Source: Clostridia bacterium (GTDB taxonomy: Bacteria > Bacillota > Clostridia > Christensenellales > CAG-314). Taken from it: a DNA stretch of 12,130 bases. Made by a program: the position numbers and the translations under genes. Position 1 is the stretch's first letter. The number at the start of each line of letters is the position of its first letter. A model generated the notes under the pieces. That model did not search any database, had not been told where the DNA came from, and saw nothing but the letters and a program-made list of their open reading frames with translations. Shown one piece after another: positions 6,525-12,130 of the stretch. The stretch is taken from positions 1-12,130 of the forward strand of contig JAFQWS010000077.1 in the NCBI GenBank assembly GCA_017407305.1, given 5' to 3'.

Positions 6525-6530
6525 CTTTTT
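6494..6530 (+). terminator. Intrinsic terminator of tRNA-Leu
   Basis: A 13-bp stem, AAAAGAGCAAACG (6494-6506) with CGTTTGCTCTTTT (6512-6524), encloses a 5-nt loop and runs into further Ts. A small GTGAC/GTCAC hairpin lies just before it (6470-6489). Confidence 0.88.
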
Positions 6531-6629
6531 CCCCTTTTCTCGTCACTTTTTACAGGCTTTTATGGGAAGTTGAAATGACGTGACGTTCGCAAAACAAATT
6601 TGCTCACTATTCCGTCGCTTCGCTCCTTA
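6525..6629. other. Spacer between the two tRNA-Leu-tail repeats
   Basis: These 105 bp hold no open frame with a ribosome site and no recognisable integrase or att partner. The right end contains a short GC-richer stretch (6610-6626, CCGTCGCTTCGCTCC) unlike the A/T-rich surroundings. I see no function in it. Confidence 0.5.
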
Positions 6630-6650
6630 CAAGTCCCATTTCTCGCACCA
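6630..6650 (+). pseudogene. tRNA-Leu 3' fragment
   Basis: These 21 nt are identical to the T-loop-to-CCA end of tRNA-Leu (6443-6463). The 5' three quarters of a tRNA are missing, so no cloverleaf can form. It is either the remnant of a second tRNA gene or a duplication of the tRNA tail. Confidence 0.82.
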
Positions 6651-6711
6651 ACAAAAGTGACTTGGTTTTTGGTCACAAGAAAAAGAGCAAACTGAAAAAG
6701 TTTGCTCTTTT
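6630..6711 (+). repeat. Direct repeat copy 2: tRNA-Leu 3' end plus terminator
   Basis: This is the partner of 6443-6524. The terminator loop is TGAAAAA here, whereas copy 1 has GAACAAC at the same place, while both stem arms are kept. Confidence 0.92.
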
Positions 6712-6712
6712 T
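6680..6712. terminator. Duplicated terminator, probably used by spoIVA on the minus strand
   Basis: A 13-bp stem, AAAAAGAGCAAAC (6680-6692) with GTTTGCTCTTTTT (6700-6712), has T-tracts on both strands. It is the first strong hairpin downstream of spoIVA (stop at 6797), so the duplicated copy probably serves that gene. Confidence 0.78.
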
Positions 6713-6796
6713 GTTTGCTATTTTTTTCTAATTTTGTTTTTTTTCTAGCTTTGTAGATTCTTTTTTTGCTGTTTTTTCTTTGTTAAATAGCTACTT

Positions 6797-8251
6797 TCAC
6801 AAAAGCAAACAAATAAGTCCACCTTTGCCGTCGTTGATGATACGGCCGACCGTTTTTACTATTTTTTCTTGCGCTTCGTGAGGCATTGTGGCACATTTTT
6901 CCGTCAAACCTTCTCTCGCCAAGTCGGACAAGGATTTTCCAAACATATTGGTTTGCCACAAACGGGTGGGATCCGATTCAAACTCTTTAATAAGGTACTG
7001 ACTTTGTTGTTCGCTACCAACAATGGGGGATACTTCCGTGTTGACGTCCACCTTCATGATGTGAAAAGAAGGTGCTGTGGCTTTCAATCTCACGCCGTAG
7101 CGTGTGCCTTGTTTGACAATTTCCGGTTCTTGCAAGGTCATTTCGTCCAATCTTGGACACACCACTCCATAACCGTTGTTTTGCGCATCCACCAAACCTT
7201 GTTTGATATGTTCGTATTGTCGTTTTGCAAAAGATGACGACGTGACAAAACTCATAAGACTGTACTCGTCTGTGACGTCGCAACCTGCCTCAGCAGACAA
7301 CACACGATAAAACAAATCTTGTTGAGGCTTTATTTCAAAAGTTGCCACACCATTGCCCATATCCAATTCGGTAATGACAGGGGACAAAAAATCTTGGTTT
7401 TCTTCCATCAAGCAAAGACGTTTGCATTGATACATTTTGTCAATAGACAAGGCATACTCTTTGATTCCTTTTACCAAATTGGCAATGACAGGGTGTTCCC
7501 CAGACAAGGTGGCAAGCCACTTGGGTAAATCAATTTTGATGGCTCTGACGGGAAATTGTTGCAAAACGTGAGATAAAACGTCTTGAGCAATCTCTTTTGT
7601 CATATTTGCCACGTCAACAGGTATGACTGCCGTTTGATAATTTTGGGTAAGTTTCTCTGCCAACTCTTGAGTGTAACTTGCCGTTGGATGGGTTGTGTTG
7701 AGCACCACGACAAAAGGTTTGTCCGTTTGTTTCAGTTCGGCAATTACCCTTGCTTCTGCCGAGGAATAATTTTCACGCGAAAGGTCGGAAAAACTGCCGT
7801 CACTTGTCACAACAATGGCAATGGTAGAATGTTCTTTTACCACCTTTTCAGTACCCATTTCTGCTGCCTTTTCAAAGGGCATTGGTTCCTTGCTCCAAGG
7901 GGTGGAAACAAGTCTAGGTTTGTCCTTTTCCATATGTCCTGAAACACCGTCAATCAAGTAGCCAACACAATCAATCAAGCGAACCGATGCCTTGGTTTTG
8001 TCTTCAAACGTGATGGGCACAGCAACGTTGGGAACAAAGTTTGGTTGGGTTGTCATGATGGTTTTGCCGTCTGCCGATTGAGGCATTTCGTCAATGGCTC
8101 TTGCTCTTGCATTGGCATCTGAAAGGTTGGGCAAAACAACCAATTGCATAAACTTGCTTACAAAAGTTGACTTTCCCGTGCGTACCGGACCGACCACTCC
8201 AATATATATGTCACCACCTGTGCGTGTTGCAATATCTTTGTATAAATTCAT
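6797..8251 (-). CDS. spoIVA: Stage IV sporulation protein A, spore coat ATPase
   Basis: The 484-residue product compares with about 492 in Bacillus. SpoIVA hydrolyses ATP and polymerises into the basement layer of the spore coat on the outer forespore membrane. The N-terminus YKDIATRTGGDIYIGVVG is the family signature. The P-loop is GPVRTGKS at about 21-28, a VRLIDCVGY segment follows at about 90-98, and the protein ends in the hydrophobic tail GKGGLICLLL, the region that anchors family members at the membrane surface. The start chosen is ATG 8251-8249. The in-frame GTG at 8263 overlaps the AGGAGG ribosome site (8268-8263) and cannot be the start. In Bacillus the gene is transcribed by the mother-cell factor SigE, and weak SigE-like boxes lie upstream here. 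Confidence 0.96.
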   Translation of the reverse strand: MNLYKDIATRTGGDIYIGVVGPVRTGKSTFVSKFMQLVVLPNLSDANARARAIDEMPQSADGKTIMTTQPNFVPNVAVPITFEDKTKASVRLIDCVGYLIDGVSGHMEKDKPRLVSTPWSKEPMPFEKAAEMGTEKVVKEHSTIAIVVTSDGSFSDLSRENYSSAEARVIAELKQTDKPFVVVLNTTHPTASYTQELAEKLTQNYQTAVIPVDVANMTKEIAQDVLSHVLQQFPVRAIKIDLPKWLATLSGEHPVIANLVKGIKEYALSIDKMYQCKRLCLMEENQDFLSPVITELDMGNGVATFEIKPQQDLFYRVLSAEAGCDVTDEYSLMSFVTSSSFAKRQYEHIKQGLVDAQNNGYGVVCPRLDEMTLQEPEIVKQGTRYGVRLKATAPSFHIMKVDVNTEVSPIVGSEQQSQYLIKEFESDPTRLWQTNMFGKSLSDLAREGLTEKCATMPHEAQEKIVKTVGRIINDGKGGLICLLL

Positions 8252-8262
8252 ACCTTTTGGCA

Positions 8263-8268
8263 CCTCCT
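8263..8268 (-). promoter_or_regulatory. Ribosome binding site that fixes the spoIVA start
   Basis: AGGAGG on the minus strand is followed by 11 nt and then ATG (8251). It overlaps the upstream GTG, which excludes that codon as the start. Confidence 0.8.
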
Positions 8269-8361
8269 AAAACTAAAAATAAGGTATGATTGGGCAACTG
8301 CATTTTAGAACGCTAAAAGCCCTAAAATTGCCAAAATTGAGAAATTTAGGGACAAATGGTG

Positions 8362-8390
8362 GTACTATGTTTGTCATAGTATATTATGAA
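8362..8390 (-). promoter_or_regulatory. Candidate SigE-type promoter of spoIVA
   Basis: The minus strand has TTCATAAT (8390-8383), a 13-bp spacer and CATAGTAC (8369-8362), resembling mother-cell SigE boxes (consensus -10 near CATACAAT). A second weak candidate closer to the gene is TTCTAAAA (8310-8303), a 14-bp spacer and CATACCTT (8288-8281). No good sigma-A promoter is seen. The assignment rests partly on SigE control of spoIVA in Bacillus. Confidence 0.35.
8363..8381. promoter_or_regulatory. Dyad upstream of spoIVA
   Basis: This is a perfect inverted repeat, TACTATG-TTTGT-CATAGTA, about 112 bp before the spoIVA start. It overlaps the upstream SigE-like candidate. Regulator binding is possible, but no known site was matched. 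Confidence 0.4.
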
Positions 8391-8425
8391 TGATAGATTT
8401 TTCGTGATAAAGAGAAAAAATAGGC

Positions 8426-8458
8426 AAAAAAAGCACCCATTGTGTTTAACACAATGGG
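8426..8458 (-). terminator. Intrinsic terminator of the DUF512-der unit
   Basis: A 9-bp stem, CCCATTGTG/CACAATGGG (8436-8444 with 8450-8458), has a 5-nt loop, followed on the minus strand by TGC and seven Ts (8432-8426). It lies about 128 bp past the der stop codon and separates that unit from spoIVA. Confidence 0.85.
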
Positions 8459-8585
8459 CATCGTTATTTTTGAATTTTGGCAAATTTTTGGGCGTATTTA
8501 CACCACTTGAATTTGCAATTTTAACTAGTCTATGCAGTCTTTTTGAAGGTTGTCAAAAAGCAAAAATTTATAGCAAGGAAAATTT
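8459..8585. other. A/T-rich der 3' untranslated region
   Basis: No gene is seen between the der stop and its terminator. The only structure is a perfect inverted repeat, CTTTTTGA-aggttg-TCAAAAAG, at 8539-8560, which may add to termination or mRNA stability. A TTGACA on the minus strand (8556-8551) lacks a matching -10. Confidence 0.5.
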
Positions 8586-9905
8586 TTATTCGTCGTCTTC
8601 TTGGTCGCCTTTGAAAATTACCTTGATGGGAGTGCCATCCAACGAAAATGCGTTGCGAATATAGTTGGTGATATAGCGTCTGTATGAGAAATGCAAAAGG
8701 GCAGGTTGATTGCAAAACAAAACAAACGTAGGAGGGGCAACGGACACTTGGGTTGCATACTTAATTTTGCCACGTCTGCCACGCACCGACGGAGGTTCCA
8801 CGGCACAAATTGCATCGGAAATGACGTCGTTCAAGACACCTGTTGTTGCTCTGAAATTGGATTTTTCGTAAACGTAGTTTACCATATCCAACACCTTGTT
8901 TACCCTTTGTCCCGTCTTGGCTGAAATGGTCAAAAATTTGAAGTAATCCATAAATGCCAAATCGGTTTTAAGTTTGTCTTCAAACAATTTTTGCGTGTTG
9001 GTGTCCTTTTCAATCAAGTCCCATTTGTTGACGATAACAACAGAAGGTTTTCCTTCTTCGTGTACAAATCCTGCAATTTTTACGTCTTGTTCGCTCAAGC
9101 CTTCGTTGGCATCAACGACAATCAAACACACGTCTGCACGGCGTACTGCGTTGAGGGAACGCATAACACTGTATTGTTCCACCGTGGCATCGTCAATGGC
9201 GCGTTTGCGACGCATACCTGCTGTGTCAATGATGACGTATTTTTGTCCGTCAATTTCAAAAGGTGTGTCAATGGCATCACGAGTCGTTCCTGCAATGTCC
9301 GACACAATTGTACGGTCATAACCCAAAATTTTATTTGTCAATGACGATTTTCCTGCGTTGGGTTTGCCAACAACGGCAATTTTTATCGTTTGAGAATCTT
9401 CGTCTTCGTGATACTCTTCCAAAAATTCACAAACTGCATCCAACAAATCGCCAACACCACGTTTGTGTTCGGCTGAAATGGGGTACAAGTCCATACCCAA
9501 CGCATAATATTCGGTAAAATCTACACTTGCATTGTCCACCTTGTTGACAACAAGCAAAACAGGTTTGTTGGTTTTTCTAAGCATACTTGCCACGTCATAG
9601 TCTTCTGCCGTGAGATCGCTTTTTGCATCAACAAAAAACAAAACTGCATCTGCCAAGTCCAAAGCAATTTTTGCTTGTTCTACAATGTGTTTGTGCATTA
9701 CGTCTTCCGATTTGAGTTGAATACCACCTGTGTCCACAATGGTAAATTGCTTTCCACACCACTCTACGTCGGCGTAAACACGGTCACGCGTAACACCGGG
9801 CATATCGGAAACAATGGAAATTCTTTCGCCACAGACTTTGTTGAAAAAGGTGGATTTACCCACGTTGGGTCTGCCTACAATGGCAACTAAGGGTTTGCTA
9901 TTCAT
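8586..9905 (-). CDS. der: Ribosome biogenesis GTPase Der (EngA)
   Basis: The 439-residue length is standard for the family. Der has two tandem GTPase domains and a KH-like C-terminal domain, and is needed for 50S ribosomal subunit assembly. G domain 1 shows GRPNVGKS (11-18), DTGG (58-61) and NKVD (121-124). G domain 2 shows GKPNAGKS (180-187), DTAG (227-230) and NKWD (293-296). The KH-like region follows from about 350 and ends in an acidic tail (DQEDDE). All nucleotide-binding motifs are intact. The start ATG overlaps the end of the DUF512 gene by 8 bp (ATGAATAG), with GGTGA upstream, so it is probably translationally coupled to that gene. Confidence 0.97.
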   Translation of the reverse strand: MNSKPLVAIVGRPNVGKSTFFNKVCGERISIVSDMPGVTRDRVYADVEWCGKQFTIVDTGGIQLKSEDVMHKHIVEQAKIALDLADAVLFFVDAKSDLTAEDYDVASMLRKTNKPVLLVVNKVDNASVDFTEYYALGMDLYPISAEHKRGVGDLLDAVCEFLEEYHEDEDSQTIKIAVVGKPNAGKSSLTNKILGYDRTIVSDIAGTTRDAIDTPFEIDGQKYVIIDTAGMRRKRAIDDATVEQYSVMRSLNAVRRADVCLIVVDANEGLSEQDVKIAGFVHEEGKPSVVIVNKWDLIEKDTNTQKLFEDKLKTDLAFMDYFKFLTISAKTGQRVNKVLDMVNYVYEKSNFRATTGVLNDVISDAICAVEPPSVRGRRGKIKYATQVSVAPPTFVLFCNQPALLHFSYRRYITNYIRNAFSLDGTPIKVIFKGDQEDDE

Positions 9906-11199
9906 CTACGTTCACCAATGCTTGGCAAAATTCGTAACCATCGGAAACAACGGTGATTTCTCTTGCCAAACTTTCCTTTAATTGTTGCAAAGTCATACCA
10001 TCCAAAAATACGTCTTCGTTTTCTTTGAGCATAACTTTGGGGATTAACAAATTTTCATAAATTGTTGTCTTTGAGGTTTTTACTGCGTTTTCAATATCTT
10101 TGCCCACAATCAAACCTGCAACGGTAACCGTTGAACCAAAATATTGGTTTTCCACCGTCAAAACGTTGGCTTTTAGGTCGGGGAAAGCCTTTTTCAAGCG
10201 TTCTACTGTGTCTTTGATGTGTTGACTTGCTGCAACACCTGTAACAACCGTAAAACCTTGTTGTTTTGCCGAAATTGCACTTTCAAATGCCAATTGGAAT
10301 TGGTAGTTGAAATCGGCAATCAAACCAACACCATTTTCAATTTGCTCAAAATCGCCGTACTTGTCGTAGGAAGGAAGGTCGCGTTGGGCAACAACGTACA
10401 TTTCATCCGAGCAATACACCCAATGGCATCCGTGTTTTTCGTACACTTTTTGGTCAAAAGCCTCAATAAAATCAATGGTTGCATTTGCCGTTTGTTTGTC
10501 AACGGGTGTAAGTGGATTGAGATTTTTTCTGTGTTTTGTTATGCCAACAGGCACAACTGCCAAAGATTTGACGTAAGGGAAAAATTTGTACAAATCGTTT
10601 ACACTTTTTTCCAACTGCTTGCCGTCATTTAAATTTTGGCACAAAACGATTTGCGTATGCAAGGAAATGCCGTGAGCAGTCAACGTTTCAATCAAAGGCA
10701 AAATTGGTCTTGCTTTTTGATTGCCCAAAAGATGCTTTCTCAACTCTTCGTCCGTTGCGTGAACGGAAACGTACAAAGGAGAATATTGTCTTTTGAGAAT
10801 ACGCAACAAGTCTTCGTCTGTGATATTGGTCAAAGTGACAAAGTTGCCCGACACAAAGGAAAGTCGCCAGTCGTCGTCTTTGACGTACAAAGTTTTTCTG
10901 CATCCTTGGGGCAGTTGGTCAACGAAACAAAAAACACATTTGTTGGCGCACCACTTGGGTTGGATATAACTGGAAGAATCAAATTCCCAATCCATTGGCA
11001 TAAAGCCTTTGTTCACCTTGACAATTTGATTTTTTCCATCACGAACGATTTCCACGTTTAGACGTGAAAGACTGTCAAAATAGGCAACGTCCAACATATC
11101 AACGACCTTTTCGCCGTTGATTGCAATTATTACGTCACCTTGTTTGAAACCGCATTTGTGCGTGATTGTGTTTTTTTCTACCTTGCTTAACTTTATCAT
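9898..11199 (-). CDS. DUF512 family protein with PDZ-like N-terminus and radical-SAM-type cysteine motif
   Basis: This is a 433-residue protein. An N-terminal PDZ-like segment (KQGDVIIAINGEKVVDMLDV, about 19-38) is followed by CANKCVFC at 84-91, a CX3CX2C cysteine triad typical of a radical SAM 4Fe-4S site. Then come FVDQLPQG and WRLSFVSGNFVTLTN (about 111-125), which are signatures of DUF512 proteins. The C-terminal half (VVTGVAASQHI, FGSTVTVAGLIVGKDI) is the DUF512 domain proper. The family is conserved in Clostridia next to der. Its reaction is unknown. There is no Shine-Dalgarno before ATG 11199-11197, and a terminator-like hairpin ends 8 nt upstream, but the N-terminus matches the family, so the start is likely right. 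Confidence 0.92.
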   Translation of the reverse strand: MIKLSKVEKNTITHKCGFKQGDVIIAINGEKVVDMLDVAYFDSLSRLNVEIVRDGKNQIVKVNKGFMPMDWEFDSSSYIQPKWCANKCVFCFVDQLPQGCRKTLYVKDDDWRLSFVSGNFVTLTNITDEDLLRILKRQYSPLYVSVHATDEELRKHLLGNQKARPILPLIETLTAHGISLHTQIVLCQNLNDGKQLEKSVNDLYKFFPYVKSLAVVPVGITKHRKNLNPLTPVDKQTANATIDFIEAFDQKVYEKHGCHWVYCSDEMYVVAQRDLPSYDKYGDFEQIENGVGLIADFNYQFQLAFESAISAKQQGFTVVTGVAASQHIKDTVERLKKAFPDLKANVLTVENQYFGSTVTVAGLIVGKDIENAVKTSKTTIYENLLIPKVMLKENEDVFLDGMTLQQLKESLAREITVVSDGYEFCQALVNVDE

Positions 11200-11207
11200 T
11201 TTAACTT

Positions 11208-11235
11208 AAAAATGGGGCGCCTAATTAGGTGCCCC
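11208..11235 (-). terminator. Terminator-like hairpin between the lipoprotein and DUF512 genes
   Basis: The minus strand has GGGGCACC-TAATTA-GGCGCCCC (11235-11214), an 8-position stem with one A-C mismatch, followed by ATTTTT (11213-11208). The next gene's start codon is 8 nt further on. Confidence 0.78.
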
Positions 11236-11254
11236 AAAACTTTTGCAATGAAAA

Positions 11255-12130
11255 TTAGGAATTGCGATGATTTTGTGCAAATTCAACCAAACCGGAAAGG
11301 TCTGTGTCTTCGACAAATTCCCAACCGGAAACGTAAACCAATCTTTCCAAGCAGTTGTCTGTAACTGCATCACCATTGGCCTTGAATTCGCCGTTGATTT
11401 CGATTGCTTCGTAACCGTCGTTGTTGCTGTAAATGTCGTTCATTACCCATGCAGGGATGCCGTCAACGTTTTCCAAAATGACTGCGCCGTCATAACTGAC
11501 TGTGACACCATTTTCTGCAATTGTTGCAAATACTGCAAAGTTTTTGTCGTTTGTGTAAACAACTTCGCCTTCATCGTTGAGATTGCCACTGGAACACGTC
11601 ATATAGAATTGTGTGTTTGCTGTGTCAAAATCACTTGCCGTTGTGTAGCTGTCGTGCCACATTACAAGGCAACCAAGTTGGTGTGTAAGGTCGTTGTTTT
11701 CATAGAAGTTGGAAACAAATTCACCTTTGATTGTGAATTCGGGATCGTCGTGTTTGTCATAGACGAGTTTTGCATCTTCTTCTTCGTGTTGTGCTTCTTC
11801 GTCATACGTGTATGTGCCTGCAAGCAAACCAACTGTGTTTCTTGCAGAGTAAAGTGAATCAAAAACAATATTGTCATAGTGACCATCCAAAACAAGTGCA
11901 ACAAAGTTTGCAACTGTGATGGGGGCTTTGGACAAATGCAAATTGTAAAGGATTGCAACTTGGACGTCGTGACCGTCTGCATCTGTGTAGTTGATTGTTG
12001 CTTTTACTTGAATGTTGCCGTTTTCGTCGGCATAGTTATCGACAAGTTTGTTGACTTGGCCTTTGCTTGCAAAACCTGCACCAGAGCATGCTGTCAAGCA
12101 GAATACCAACGTCAATGCCAAAAAAATTAC
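11255..12130 (-). CDS. Cyclophilin-like peptidyl-prolyl isomerase lipoprotein (N-terminal tip missing)
   Basis: The frame is open to the right edge. The first visible residues are the hydrophobic core of a lipoprotein signal peptide ending in LTAC (Cys codon 12088-12086), so only the start Met and a few residues are cut off. The mature protein would be lipid-anchored on the outer face of the membrane. About 275 residues follow, with cyclophilin landmarks: ITVANFVALV, GHYDNIVFDSL, IKGEF, HQLGCLVMW, TQFYMT and KNFAVFATI. Cyclophilins catalyse proline isomerisation during folding of exported proteins. The usual FHRV, QGG and MAR active-site stretches are replaced, so activity is doubtful. A terminator-like hairpin follows the stop. 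An in-frame TTG at 12121 should not be taken as the start. Confidence 0.85.
   Translation of the reverse strand, partial: VIFLALTLVFCLTACSGAGFASKGQVNKLVDNYADENGNIQVKATINYTDADGHDVQVAILYNLHLSKAPITVANFVALVLDGHYDNIVFDSLYSARNTVGLLAGTYTYDEEAQHEEEDAKLVYDKHDDPEFTIKGEFVSNFYENNDLTHQLGCLVMWHDSYTTASDFDTANTQFYMTCSSGNLNDEGEVVYTNDKNFAVFATIAENGVTVSYDGAVILENVDGIPAWVMNDIYSNNDGYEAIEINGEFKANGDAVTDNCLERLVYVSGWEFVEDTDLSGLVEFAQNHRNS

Noticed and set aside
6326..6583. Plus-strand open frame of 85 codons over tRNA-Leu
   Set aside because: It covers the tRNA, its promoter and terminator, has no ribosome site, and encodes no recognisable protein.
6443..6711. Integrated mobile element between tRNA-Leu repeats
   Set aside because: Only 105 bp lie between the repeats, and no integrase, excisionase or cargo gene is present. 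At most it is a scar.
8252..8263. GTG start for spoIVA at 8263
   Set aside because: The GTG overlaps the AGGAGG ribosome site. ATG 8251 fits the family N-terminus.
8528..8556. TTGACA at 8556-8551 (minus) as the promoter of a small RNA ending at the der terminator
   Set aside because: No acceptable -10 box lies 16-18 bp downstream (ATAGAC at best).
11267..11857. Plus-strand frame of 196 codons opposite the lipoprotein gene
   Set aside because: It is an antisense shadow with very high Cys/Val/Phe content and no start signals.
1..12130. CRISPR array, transposase or toxin-antitoxin pair
   Set aside because: No regularly spaced repeats, transposase motifs or paired small ORFs were found on either strand.

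Overview
The window looks like chromosome of a low-GC, spore-forming, monoderm bacterium of the Clostridia type, probably an uncultured gut lineage. The evidence is a complete spoIVA (spore coat ATPase, restricted to endospore formers), a DUF512 radical-SAM-like gene coupled to der, comEA/comEC competence genes, strong sigma-A-type promoters with 17-18 bp spacers, and intrinsic terminators. No taxonomic search was possible. Most genes lie on the minus strand. The plus strand carries one DUF4364 regulator-like gene and two tRNA genes.

Layout from left to right. Positions 1-1490 (minus) hold a comEA-like gene overlapping the 5' part of comEC, which runs off the left edge. Directly upstream, at about 1497-1723 on the same strand, is a strongly structured RNA of about 200-225 nt with its own promoter. 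Its closing stem is followed by a U-run that ends a few bases before the comEA start codon. Divergent to it is tRNA-Glu(CTC) with a bidirectional terminator. Positions 1997-4696 (minus) hold a two-gene operon: a PlsC-like acyltransferase with a zinc ribbon, then a sodium:glutamate-symporter-family protein. Its promoter overlaps the preceding terminator and is followed by a perfect dyad. Positions 4832-5593 (minus) encode an unrecognised 253-residue protein, divergent from the DUF4364 gene at 5739-6275 (plus).

Positions 6276-6796 hold tRNA-Leu(AAG) and an imperfect duplication: the last 21 nt of the tRNA plus its terminator are repeated 187 bp downstream. Positions 6797-12130 (minus) form the housekeeping/sporulation block. 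In transcription order this is a cyclophilin-like lipoprotein (truncated only at its extreme N-terminus by the window edge), a terminator-like hairpin, the DUF512 protein, der (8-bp overlap), a terminator, and spoIVA with its own upstream region.

Most of the window is conserved core genome. The item most worth following up is the structured RNA in front of comEA/comEC. It could be a stand-alone ncRNA or a cis-acting leader, and I could not assign it to a known class with confidence. Secondary points are a ComEA whose helix-hairpin-helix region has lost its Gly-Ile-Gly motifs, a cyclophilin-like lipoprotein lacking the usual catalytic residues, and the duplicated tRNA-Leu tail.
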